DNA of 64,000 nucleotides from the NCBI GenBank assembly GCA_030550175.1, contig JAUQPW010000016.1:1-64000 (forward strand). The letters run 5' to 3'. Numbering within the stretch: position 1 is the first letter of the stretch; every line of letters starts with the position of its first letter. The position numbers and the translations under genes are program-made. The stretch comes from a bacterium (lineage in GTDB: Bacteria > Moduliflexota > Moduliflexia > Moduliflexales > JAUQPW01). Below are positions 9,001-16,433 of this stretch, piece after piece. The notes under the pieces were generated by a model that did no database searches, was not told the DNA's origin, and was given only the letters and a program-made list of their open reading frames with translations.

Positions 9001-10613
9001 CGGAGGTGATCAATGGCCGGGTTGGTAACCTGGGCAAAGAGCTGCTTGAAATAGGAATAAAGCAGTTTGGGCTTTCTGGATAAAACAGCCAACGGTGTAT
9101 CATCCCCCATAGACCCGACCGGTTCTTTTAATTCGACCACCATAGGGGTCAGAATGAGGTCCAGATCTTCCGTCGTAAACCAAAAGGCTTTTTGTTGCCG
9201 GAGGAGCTGATTTCGATCGATGTAAGGTGCTTTATCTTCCGGGGGTTGGATATGTTTATCCAGGCGGAATAAATGACGCTGGACCCAATGGGCATAGGGA
9301 TTGCGATCTCCCATCATGGTTTTGATGTCTTTATTGGTTAAGAGTTTGCCTTTTTTGGTATCTACCGCGATCATTTCACCCGGTCCAAGACGTCCTTTCT
9401 TAATCACAAAGCGATCTTCCAATTCGAAGACCCCCACTTCCGAAGCCAGTATGAACAAACCGTTATCGGTAAGTTTATAACGAGCCGGTCTTAATCCATT
9501 CCGATCCAGGGTCGCTCCCACAAAAGTACCATCGCTAAAAGCAATGGCCGCAGGCCCATCCCAGGCCTCCGTAATGCAGGCATGATACTCATAAAAAGCC
9601 CGATGCTGAGGATCCATGTTGGGCATATTTTCCCAAGGCTCGGGAATGAGCATCATCTTAGAATGCAAGATATTCCGGCCCGACATGACCAAGAGTTCTA
9701 ATACATTATCTAATTTCGCAGAATCACTCCCTCCAGGTTGAATAACCGGTTTAAGTTTCTCAATCCGATCTCCCCATATCGAGGACTCCAGCACGGCCTC
9801 TTTGGCATTCATCCAGTTTTCATTCCCTCGCAAGGTGTTAATCTCACCATTGTGGGCTAGCATACGAAACGGCTGGGCCAGGAACCAGGTAGGAAAGGTA
9901 TTGGTGCTATATCTCTGGTGAAAGACGGCTAAAGCCGTTTCATAATTGGGATTACGAAGATCCAGATAATAGTGATCCAATTGAGAGGCTACCAAAAGAC
10001 CTTTATACACAATAGTCTTATGAGAAAAGGAAGGAATATAAAAATCGTTTATATTGGCCTCTCGAACCCGCCGCTCGATTTCCTTTCGAGCCAGATAAAG
10101 GGTCCTCTCATATTCCATGTCATCCAATGACATGGCAATAGGCCTTCCAATCAGGAGTTGCTCGATATAAGGCTCGGTATTAAAAGCTTTTTCTCCCAAA
10201 GCCGATGGATCGGTTGGAACCGACCTCCAACCGAAAATATAAAGTCCATACTGCGCCGCTACCTCCTCGATAATCTGGCGACATTTTCTTCGACTTTCCA
10301 GCTCCCTGGGAAAGAAGATCATTCCTACGGCCAGATCCGAGTCTTTGGTGATTCGATATTCCAACCGTCCCAGGTCTCGTTGCAAAAGCTTCGTGGGGAT
10401 CTGGGTGAGAACACCCGCGCCGTCCCCCGTCTTCTGATCGGCATCAACGCCTCCTCGATGGGTGAGGTTGCTCACACACCTCAAGGCATTTTCAAGTATG
10501 TCGTAACTTCGATTGCCTGAAATATCAGCAACAAACCCGACACCACAGGCATCATGCTCGTAGTCGGGTCTGTAGAGGAGATTTTGGGAGTAATACTCAG
10601 GTATTGAATTCAT
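6051..10613 (-). CDS. gltB: Glutamate synthase large subunit (GOGAT alpha)
   Basis: A 1520-residue enzyme that transfers the amide nitrogen of glutamine to 2-oxoglutarate, giving two glutamates. The N-terminus ends in DACGVGF, so a 22-residue propeptide would be removed to expose the nucleophilic Cys23 of the class II amidotransferase domain (about 23-420). The central and FMN-binding TIM-barrel domains follow. Three cysteines in AGCKMVRQCHLNTCPVGVA ligate the [3Fe-4S] cluster. A C-terminal beta-helix (GXGXG) domain closes the protein. Full length. The partner small subunit gltD is not in the window, so the electron donor is unknown. Confidence 0.96.
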   Translation of the reverse strand: MNSIPEYYSQNLLYRPDYEHDACGVGFVADISGNRSYDILENALRCVSNLTHRGGVDADQKTGDGAGVLTQIPTKLLQRDLGRLEYRITKDSDLAVGMIFFPRELESRRKCRQIIEEVAAQYGLYIFGWRSVPTDPSALGEKAFNTEPYIEQLLIGRPIAMSLDDMEYERTLYLARKEIERRVREANINDFYIPSFSHKTIVYKGLLVASQLDHYYLDLRNPNYETALAVFHQRYSTNTFPTWFLAQPFRMLAHNGEINTLRGNENWMNAKEAVLESSIWGDRIEKLKPVIQPGGSDSAKLDNVLELLVMSGRNILHSKMMLIPEPWENMPNMDPQHRAFYEYHACITEAWDGPAAIAFSDGTFVGATLDRNGLRPARYKLTDNGLFILASEVGVFELEDRFVIKKGRLGPGEMIAVDTKKGKLLTNKDIKTMMGDRNPYAHWVQRHLFRLDKHIQPPEDKAPYIDRNQLLRQQKAFWFTTEDLDLILTPMVVELKEPVGSMGDDTPLAVLSRKPKLLYSYFKQLFAQVTNPAIDHLREELVMSLSMYLGGTKSMLEETEEHARLMHLSSPILLDHELETLRQVGEKNLSLRSVTLSTLFEVAKGPEGMEEALNNLCEKASQSIIEGKSLLILSDRGVDEAHAPIPMLLAVGAVHHHLLREKTRMKVSLLVESGEPRDVHHFAVLIGYGASAINPYLTLLTIRDMVRRGVIKDIDEEQALKRYKTSLNKGLLKVMSKMGISTLNSYHGGQIFEAIGLSEEMINRYFTGTPSQIGGIGLKELAEDAITRHREAFANVEKLELDHGGEYKFKKGGEAHAFNPPMIKALHSAVQKGDFQEFLKYTELVNSREPLALRDLLRFKPGNPIPLEEVEPAENIWKRFCISGMSHGALSRETHETLAIAVNRLGAKMSSGEGGEDPARYKRRPNGDWANSTTKQVASGRFGVTPEYLASATKELEIKIAQGSKPGEGGQLPGHKVSAEIAAIRHSVPGVTLISPPPHHDIYSIEDLAQLIYDLKQVNPRVKVSVKLVAEAGVGTIAAGVAKAKADIVQISGHDGGTGASPLSSIKNAGSPWELGLAETQQVLVMNGLRHQIVVRVDGGLKTARDVVIAAMLGAEEYGFGSGAVVAAGCKMVRQCHLNTCPVGVATQDPKLRAKYEGTPEMVVHFFQFLAEDVRRILASLGFRKLDEIIGRTDLLEQIKITDHPKAALVNLSKILAPADPTGKKPLRHTVEYNEVDAPLDDQILQDAKEALEGRNSVKLAYRIRNVHRATGAKVAGEIAYRYGDKGLPNGITIDCEFQGSAGQSFGAFCIDGLRLTLIGEANDYVGKGMHGGEITIMPPSDAAFSSHENTIIGNTVLYGATGGSLYAAGRAGERFAIRNSGALAVIEGIGDHGCEYMTGGIVVVLGETGRNFGAGMTGGLAYVFDPKGEFPKKYNPELVTLEKVQDSEDVATLQILISRHVQLTHSQHARNILAKWDQYQPSFWKVVPKQSGAKPKPYLSRHESGQLSFKAPVLSSKEV

Positions 10614-10851
10614 AGTCTGGTGGTTCCTTGCTTTTACAAGCTATTGTAGTAAATACTACCCACGCAATACACACTCTGGTGGCGTATTTATTTATATTGA
10701 CTAATGAGTAGCCTTTAATTTATCTAAAATCGCCTATTTTTTGGGATAAGTTCCAAGGTATAGGTTAACTCAAAGCCTGCTACGAGGCCATTCTCTCAAT
10801 CCAGGAGAGATCCTACCCTGGCTAATTTTGACAAAAAATAGACACCTTTCT

Positions 10852-10881
10852 AAACTAAAATAAAGTTATAAAATTTGTCAA
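10852..10881 (-). promoter_or_regulatory. Candidate sigma-70 promoter for gltB
   Basis: Minus-strand TTGACA (10876-10881), then 17-18 bases and TTAGTT/TAGTTT. Transcription would give a leader of roughly 230 bases before gltB. A plus-strand TTGACA (10828-10833) with TAAACT (10851-10856) at 17-base spacing overlaps it head-on, so one of the two may be chance. Confidence 0.35.
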
Positions 10882-10911
10882 GGGGAATTTCCAAGAAGAC
10901 CGATTTTACGG

Positions 10912-11934
10912 TTAGCGATCTTGATACATTTTTTGGTAGTACTCCTGATATTCTCCCGATTTGATTTTATACCACCAGTCTACATGTTCGAGATACCATC
11001 GGATGGTTAACTTGAGACCATCGGTGAAGTCATAGTAGGGTCTCCAGTTTAATTCTCTCTGAATTTTACTGGAGTCTATGGCATAGCGCCGATCATGTCC
11101 AGGCCTATCCTTCACAAATCGAATCAGAGACTCGGGCTTATTCAATTCCTGTAATATTAATCTTACAATCTCCAGATTGGTTTTTTCGTTACCACCTCCG
11201 ATATTATAAATCTCTCCGGGTTTACCCCTCTGCATAACCGCATCAATCGCTCTGCAGTGATCCTCTACGTATAACCAATCCCTTACATATAGGCCATCTC
11301 CGTATACCGGAAGCTCTTTTCCTTCTAAGGCATTGGAAATCATCAGTGGGATGAGCTTTTCGGGAAACTGATAGGGACCGTAATTATTGGAACAGCGGGT
11401 TATGTTCACATTTAATCCAAAGGTTTTGTAATAAGCCCGTACAAAGAGATCCGCCGATGCTTTGCTGGCAGAATAAGGACTGTTCGGAGCTAAGGGAGAT
11501 GTTTCGGTAAAATAACCTTCTTTATCCAGTGAACCATAAACTTCATCGGTGGATATCTGAATATACTTTTTCACTCCATATTTTTTTGCCGCCTCAAGAA
11601 GAACCTGGGTTCCTAAGACGTTGGTCCGAACAAAAATTCCGGGGTCGGTGATACTTCTATCCACATGGGATTCTGCCGCGAAGTTTATGAGGTAATCCAC
11701 ACCTCCGGCAACGATTTCCCCCACCAGTTTTTCATCACAAATATCCCCTTTGATAAAGGTATAGTTGGGATGGTTCTCAATGCTTTTTAGATTATCTAAG
11801 TTGCCGGCGTAGGTAAGTTTATCTAAATTGATGACGTGGAATTGGGGATAATTTTTGAGGAGATACAATACAAAATTACTGCCGATAAAACCGGCCCCAC
11901 CTGTAACAAGTACGGTTATATCCTGTCCTTTCAT
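10912..11934 (-). CDS. rfbB: dTDP-glucose 4,6-dehydratase
   Basis: A 340-residue extended short-chain dehydrogenase that converts dTDP-glucose to dTDP-4-keto-6-deoxyglucose, the second step toward dTDP-rhamnose and other deoxysugars for surface polysaccharide. It shows the NAD-binding TGGAGFIG (11-18), the dehydratase signature STDEVYG (128-134), and the catalytic pair Tyr154 and Lys158 in SPYSASK. Length is normal. The other rml genes are not next to it. A second SDR epimerase sits 1 kb upstream on the same strand. Confidence 0.93.
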   Translation of the reverse strand: MKGQDITVLVTGGAGFIGSNFVLYLLKNYPQFHVINLDKLTYAGNLDNLKSIENHPNYTFIKGDICDEKLVGEIVAGGVDYLINFAAESHVDRSITDPGIFVRTNVLGTQVLLEAAKKYGVKKYIQISTDEVYGSLDKEGYFTETSPLAPNSPYSASKASADLFVRAYYKTFGLNVNITRCSNNYGPYQFPEKLIPLMISNALEGKELPVYGDGLYVRDWLYVEDHCRAIDAVMQRGKPGEIYNIGGGNEKTNLEIVRLILQELNKPESLIRFVKDRPGHDRRYAIDSSKIQRELNWRPYYDFTDGLKLTIRWYLEHVDWWYKIKSGEYQEYYQKMYQDR

Positions 11935-12113
11935 CTAATCTAGGGTAAAACATTCGTGGAGGTATAGGATACTCCATTTTGACCTATCCGGCAAATCTCC
12001 TGCTCTTCTTGAAAGTTAGATTCCATGGACTCAGTACCTACAGACAAATGCTTTACCCTTTTATTAATAATCCCGATTAACACCCATAGCAAGTTCCATA
12101 AGAAAATAAATTT

Positions 12114-12638
12114 CTACTTTAAAATAGAGAGTCCAGGCTTCCCAATCGGAAGATCCTGTTTGCTGGGATCCCACAGGATATAAACTTTGCCGTAAGTTTC
12201 TTCTATGCTCTTGACGGTTTTAGCAGCCTCGTCGGCCGACAGATCTGGAAGCTTAGCGTCTACCTTGGGAATCTCTGTTTTATGGTAGTGCCAGAGCTTT
12301 TTTTCCTTTGCATCGAACTTATTATAAATTTCTGGACCTACAATGACTTCCATGGCTACCAGCCTGGCATCTGGATTATCACCATCTTAAATCTGACATT
12401 GCGTCAGACCCCCGGCCACAGGCTTACAGTAATGATGGGCAATCATATCGGATTTACCCGGAAAATGCATTTTCGCATCAATGTGAAGAGTCCATCCATC
12501 ACTGGGTTTTGTTGCCATGATGGGTTTGTTTTCTTCCATGGCTGCACCCACAGCCGTTTGGATAGAATAAATGAGAAAGAGGTTCAAGAACAGAAATAGA
12601 ATGAACCCCGTGTTTGGTTTGAAAATCCCTATGCCCAT
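12114..12638 (-). pseudogene. DUF1264-like secreted protein, interrupted by one in-frame TAA
   Basis: The reading frame runs from ATG 12638, preceded by AAGGAGGAAGGAGGG, through a signal peptide-like N-terminus and a conserved block (WTLHIDAKMHFPG, IAHHYCKPV, LTQCQ). It then meets TAA and continues in the same frame as DGDNPDARLVAMEVIVGPEIYNK and on to 12114. The family is DUF1264, related to plant oil-body-associated proteins, whose function in bacteria is unknown. In relatives the stop position is expected to be an aromatic residue in LYD/IYD, one base from TAA. This is either a fresh nonsense mutation, a sequencing error, or readthrough. The second part has an internal ATG at 12353 without a good ribosome site. 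Confidence 0.7.
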
Positions 12639-12663
12639 AACTTCCCTCCTTCCTCCTTGAATG

Positions 12664-12706
12664 AAAAAAACAGCTCCTTGAATTCCACTCAAGGAGCTAT
12701 CTCCTT
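12664..12706 (-). promoter_or_regulatory. Attenuator-like terminator in the leader of the DUF1264-like gene
   Basis: On the minus strand a 10-bp stem (plus-strand arms AGCTCCTTGA 12672-12681 and TCAAGGAGCT 12689-12698, 7-base loop) is followed directly by GTTTTTTTC, a complete intrinsic terminator. A competing hairpin (AAGGAG 12691-12696 with CTCCTT 12701-12706) uses the same segment, as an antiterminator would. It sits between a promoter-like pair at 12753-12781 and the gene start. It could instead simply end the upstream epimerase transcript. Confidence 0.5.
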
Positions 12707-12752
12707 CAGAAGATATTCATTGCAGACGACGAAGATATCTTACAACTCCTTC

Positions 12753-12781
12753 ATCAAACCTTATCAGTTTGTTAATGTCAA
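12753..12781 (-). promoter_or_regulatory. Candidate sigma-70 promoter before the attenuator
   Basis: Minus-strand TTGACA (12776-12781), a 17-base spacer, then TTTGAT (12753-12758). It lies downstream of the epimerase stop and upstream of the terminator hairpin and the DUF1264-like gene. Initiation about 12746 would give a leader or small RNA of about 80 bases before the T-run. Confidence 0.4.
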
Positions 12782-12900
12782 GGAAAATTTAGATAATTTT
12801 TTACTTGCCTGAACAACAAGTGTGGAAAAGATAGTACTTCTCTGCAGAGGAAGGGTTATTTCCTTGAGGGAAGCTTGGGTCTTTGGGATCATTTTGGTAT

Positions 12901-13893
12901 CTATTGCCAGTAGTAGGACTTATATTTTTCATAATATTCAAAGGTCCTCCGAAGACCTTCTTCAAAGGAGATTTTGGGTTCCCAACCTACCGTTTTCTTA
13001 AACTTGGTATAATCTGCTATATAGTCACCAATTTCTATGCGCTTGTGCTCTTCTGGAAAGGGGACCAGCTCATAACTTCCTTCCCCATAAACTTCAATCA
13101 TTTTTTTGACTAAATCTTCCAGGCTGATAGGAAATCCTCCGAGGTTATAAACCTGACCGTTGGTTTCTTCACTGGCCATGGCCATTAGCATGGCTTCCAC
13201 CACATCGTCCACGTAGTTGGTATCCCGGATTTGTTTTCCATCACCAAAAATTTTCACCGGTTGTTTATCCAGAATTTGCCGGATGAACCAGTTAATAACC
13301 CCCTGACGGGGATGCTTCATTTGATGGCGAGGTCCGTAGGTATTGGTGAGTCGCAGGGAAGTTGCCCGCAGGTTGTAGATCTCGTTATAGAGAATATGAT
13401 ACATTTCACCGGCAACATTGTTGATTCCGTTGACATCGATAGGATGCAGTGGATGGTCTTCGTCTATGGGCAAATACCGGGCACGACCGTATTGACCTCG
13501 AGTTCCTGCAAAGAGAATTTTGACTTCGGGATTAAATTTTCTACAAGATTCCAGAATGGAGAGTTGACTGACACAGTTAATCTCCAGATCCGTGAACGGA
13601 TCTTTCATGCTATCGGTGTGACTGAGAGTTCCGGCCAGGTTAAAGATGTAATCTTTTTTCTGAACGAGATAGTTCATACTGGATCTATCCCGCACATCTG
13701 AGATGTTGACTTTAACCTTGTCTTCTATACCATGGATATTAAAGATATTTCCGCCGTATTCAGGAATGAGGGAATCCACCAGGGTTATACGGGCTCCCAA
13801 GGCAGCCAGTCGGTGAGCCAGGGTACTTCCAATAAACCCTAACCCTCCGGTGATCATAACCTCTTTGTCATGAAAGGCATTGTCGTAGTTCAT
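12901..13893 (-). CDS. NAD-dependent epimerase/dehydratase (extended SDR)
   Basis: A 330-residue nucleotide-sugar epimerase or dehydratase by fold. The Rossmann motif TGGLGFIG (15-22) binds NAD. The usual catalytic YxxxK helix appears at VNGINNVAGEMYHIL, where the Tyr and Lys positions read Asn and Asn if aligned with SPYGxSKxxxE of relatives. I recall that related sequences also have NGIN there, so this may be a subfamily with altered chemistry. The substrate is likely a UDP-, GDP- or dTDP-sugar for surface glycans, given the neighbouring rfbB and the EEP gene. No tight operon is evident. Confidence 0.8.
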   Translation of the reverse strand: MNYDNAFHDKEVMITGGLGFIGSTLAHRLAALGARITLVDSLIPEYGGNIFNIHGIEDKVKVNISDVRDRSSMNYLVQKKDYIFNLAGTLSHTDSMKDPFTDLEINCVSQLSILESCRKFNPEVKILFAGTRGQYGRARYLPIDEDHPLHPIDVNGINNVAGEMYHILYNEIYNLRATSLRLTNTYGPRHQMKHPRQGVINWFIRQILDKQPVKIFGDGKQIRDTNYVDDVVEAMLMAMASEETNGQVYNLGGFPISLEDLVKKMIEVYGEGSYELVPFPEEHKRIEIGDYIADYTKFKKTVGWEPKISFEEGLRRTFEYYEKYKSYYWQ

Positions 13894-14066
13894 GGGAAAT
13901 AAAACGTAAAAGAGATCTCTTTATAATTTTTGGAATTCCCCATCTATTCTATGGGTCAGAGGATTTTTAATCTTTCCAATTATACCTCTTCTACGTCGGA
14001 ATAAAATTTAAAAAGGGCGATTCCGGGTCTTCCTCGGTCTAGCTCTTTACGTTTTACGTTTTACCC
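13894..14066. repeat. Imperfect inverted repeat with ACGTTTT units
   Basis: Just after the epimerase start, AATAAAACGTAAAAGAG is mirrored about 150 bases away by CTCTTTACGTTTTACG TTTTACC (14041-14066), which includes two copies of a 7-9-base unit. This matches the tandem-unit hairpin design seen elsewhere in the window, but the arms are short. A TTGACA on the minus strand (about 14072-14077) lies just outside. Confidence 0.3.
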
Positions 14067-14101
14067 TTTAATTTTGTCAAGGGGATTCTGGAGATTTGGT
14101 C

Positions 14102-15004
14102 TTAAACTTCCAGTTCTACATAAACCGGAACATGATCTGAACCCGGCAAATGCGAGGTATGAGGGAGAGTAACCTTCTTTGCCCGATGGATAGATTTTAT
14201 ACCTTTAGCCAGGATATGATCGGTTTTTTGGCGGAAGTGGAGTCCCAGGAATTTACAGAGAGTCAGAAAATGTCTGGCAGGGTCATCGGGATCGATATGG
14301 GAGAAAAGGTCACTGGTCCAGTCTATGGTCTCCGAGCAGTCTATATAACCTTGATTCAGGGCTACTTCGAGCACACTTCGCCTATTCTTCTGGGCTTTGG
14401 GAGAACAAAACTTACCTATAGTATTCAAATCCCCACAGATGATATCCACATCGACTTTTTGCTGAGAGTTTAAGAATTTCAAAATGTGTTGAAGTTGGGC
14501 CTGCCGGTGGAGGGAACCCCCGGCAAAATCCATATGAACGTTGGTAATCCGGATCAAATAGTTCCTCAGACCTTCTTCTCCTTCCCTTGAAGGAAAGGGA
14601 AGCGAAGGATCGGGTTGGGGGGTTACCCGAAAGGTTTGTACAAAAGCCGATTTGGTATCCGGAGCTCCCCCTTCGGTCTTCTGTTTTTCGTACCACTTCA
14701 ACCGGCTAACCCGGGGAAGGGGAATCACCTCTTCGGCCATAGGAACCCAGTTTTCTTTAAATATGAATCCATTCCCATACTCTTTATCCGGATAGGTCAT
14801 CACTTTCCGATAACTCCATCGATATCCTTTTGGAAAACCCCGGAAAAGTCTGGAAAGCGTATTCTCTCCATTTTCAGGTATACAGGCTTCCTGGACGGCA
14901 ATAACGTCTGCCTGTTGAAACTCCGGAATGGAGGTGAAGTGGGAAAAGAGGCTATCGAAGGCAATACCTCGTTGGATGTTATAGGTAATCAATTTGAGAA
15001 TCAT
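14102..15004 (-). CDS. Endonuclease/exonuclease/phosphatase (EEP) family protein
   Basis: About 300 residues from the ATG at 15004; the longer frame from 15052 adds 16 unlikely residues. EEP metal-dependent phosphodiesterases include exonuclease III-like nucleases, sphingomyelinase-like and lipid phosphatases. Visible motifs: KLITYNIQRGI (N-terminal metal/Asn site), VIAVQEA (catalytic Glu), CGDLNTIG (Asp/Asn), and GSDHVPVYVELEV (catalytic His). No signal peptide, so probably cytoplasmic; the substrate cannot be assigned. Residues about 128-146 (Pro/Ser then Glu/Gly-rich) interrupt the fold and are encoded by a dispersed hairpin repeat. Confidence 0.8.
   Translation of the reverse strand: MILKLITYNIQRGIAFDSLFSHFTSIPEFQQADVIAVQEACIPENGENTLSRLFRGFPKGYRWSYRKVMTYPDKEYGNGFIFKENWVPMAEEVIPLPRVSRLKWYEKQKTEGGAPDTKSAFVQTFRVTPQPDPSLPFPSREGEEGLRNYLIRITNVHMDFAGGSLHRQAQLQHILKFLNSQQKVDVDIICGDLNTIGKFCSPKAQKNRRSVLEVALNQGYIDCSETIDWTSDLFSHIDPDDPARHFLTLCKFLGLHFRQKTDHILAKGIKSIHRAKKVTLPHTSHLPGSDHVPVYVELEV
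14567..14623 (-). repeat. C-rich hairpin repeat inserted in frame in the EEP gene
   Basis: On the coding strand it reads CCCCCCAACCC, CTTCCCTTTCCTTC, then AAGGGAAGGAGAAG. The CTTCCCTT/AAGGGAAG arms are complementary. It resembles the intergenic copy at 2784-2834. It adds about 19 codons between a beta-strand region (FRVTP) and RNYLIRITNVH without breaking the frame. Confidence 0.5.
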
Positions 15005-15111
15005 ACTCAGGGGTCTGGGGCCGGGAGCCGAACAGGTCTCCAGGCCGTTCAAAGAAATGTTTCAGGCCCTATCTGCCGGCTTCCCTAACGATCAAAGAAG
15101 GTAAAACGGTA

Positions 15112-16191
15112 TTAATAGGCAACAGCCTCTCCGGTTTCCAGAATCTTTACGCGAATACCCTCTAATTTCTGGGGAATGACCCGTCGCATTTCTTGGACAG
15201 GTTTTTTGACATACACTTCGATGGCAACCTGGTCGGGTGCAACATCCGAGAGTCCTATTCCTATCCCAACAACGCCATCTTCATTAAGGATAGACTCTTC
15301 ATAACGTTCTTTAATCTTTCTGGCTGCTTCTATGAGTTTGGACGGGATTCCATAAGTCGGCTCCCCGGTTTCCGGAGAGGTCCGTGACGTGCTACAAAAA
15401 CCTCCTACCCCTACTATACTCACATTTAAGGTAGATAGAACACTTCCGATGGGATTGGCTAAAGTTCCAGTTCGATCCCCGGCGAACAGAAGACCTACGG
15501 CTCTTGGGGAAGACGAGCAGTCTTCCACGACAAGTGCGCCTGAATCCCCACTGGCACTGAAACTCCCCGGGGCAATTCGAATTTGATTGATAAACTTTGC
15601 AGATCTAAGAGGGAATCCAGAACAGTTTTTAGGGTACGAAATTTTTGCCGTTACATTCACGGCAGTAATCGTTCCGGTAGTTAAACCCGTAGTACGACCA
15701 CTTTTTTTAACCGGCATATTCAAAGCCGGTGCGACAATGTAGCGGCTTACGTTTCCTATTCTAACAATGGAACCCGATTGATTAACTTTCCCATTTTGAA
15801 CAGAGGCAATGGCAGCATCTACGGTATTTGGAGTACTTTTTGAGAAGAGAATAGGTACAAACCCCCAAAGGTTAGCCACTTCATCTGATGAGTCCCTGGA
15901 GCAGGTAGGTGTCTGGTCCAAAGATCCGGGTTGAATGATTATCTCGCCGGCTAAACCTTTGTTAATTCTCGCCAGAACATGATTGTTACTTAAAATATAT
16001 TGGCTTCCAAAAATATCCTGGACCAAAGCTCCCAGAGTTCCGGCACCACAACAATCTTTGATATTTGCTCCAGAGGTACCCAATAAAATTGGACGGGACT
16101 GTTTATTCCTATCTCCCCATGTAACCTGGGCAAGGAGCAGAATTATCAGAATGGAAAACGATAAAGTGATTTTCTTACCATAGGGTTTCAT
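15112..16191 (-). CDS. Secreted trypsin-like serine protease
   Basis: A 359-residue protein with an N-terminal signal peptide (hydrophobic 9-21, cleavage near TWG-D). The chymotrypsin-type triad is visible: His71 in SNNHVLA, Asp125 in TVDAAIA, and Ser217 in SGDSGAL. Several cysteines (Cys47, 48, 97, 190, 225, 266) suggest disulfides. After the protease core a C-terminal domain of about 80 residues (about 275-359, ending in IRVKILETGEAVAY) has no family I recognise. No PDZ domain is seen, so it is not a DegP/HtrA type. Its position next to the gsp cluster makes it a plausible type II secretion substrate, by inference. Confidence 0.75.
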   Translation of the reverse strand: MKPYGKKITLSFSILIILLLAQVTWGDRNKQSRPILLGTSGANIKDCCGAGTLGALVQDIFGSQYILSNNHVLARINKGLAGEIIIQPGSLDQTPTCSRDSSDEVANLWGFVPILFSKSTPNTVDAAIASVQNGKVNQSGSIVRIGNVSRYIVAPALNMPVKKSGRTTGLTTGTITAVNVTAKISYPKNCSGFPLRSAKFINQIRIAPGSFSASGDSGALVVEDCSSSPRAVGLLFAGDRTGTLANPIGSVLSTLNVSIVGVGGFCSTSRTSPETGEPTYGIPSKLIEAARKIKERYEESILNEDGVVGIGIGLSDVAPDQVAIEVYVKKPVQEMRRVIPQKLEGIRVKILETGEAVAY

Positions 16192-16433
16192 AGTTTAAAA
16201 AACAGTATTGCCCGGACACATCATCCCGTTCAATTAGTCAGAACCGATTCTTAGGATCCTGGGATTATATAGGCTTTATCCGGCTAATTCAACGGAATGT
16301 TAAGTCCTGCATGTAATGATCTTAAAGTAGGGACAGGTCTTGTACCTATCCTCAAGGTCTCTCAAAATTATCTAAGCTCCTTATCAGATCCCTCCAGGAT
16401 TTTTAAAACTCTAGAAGAGTATCTGATGGGTAT

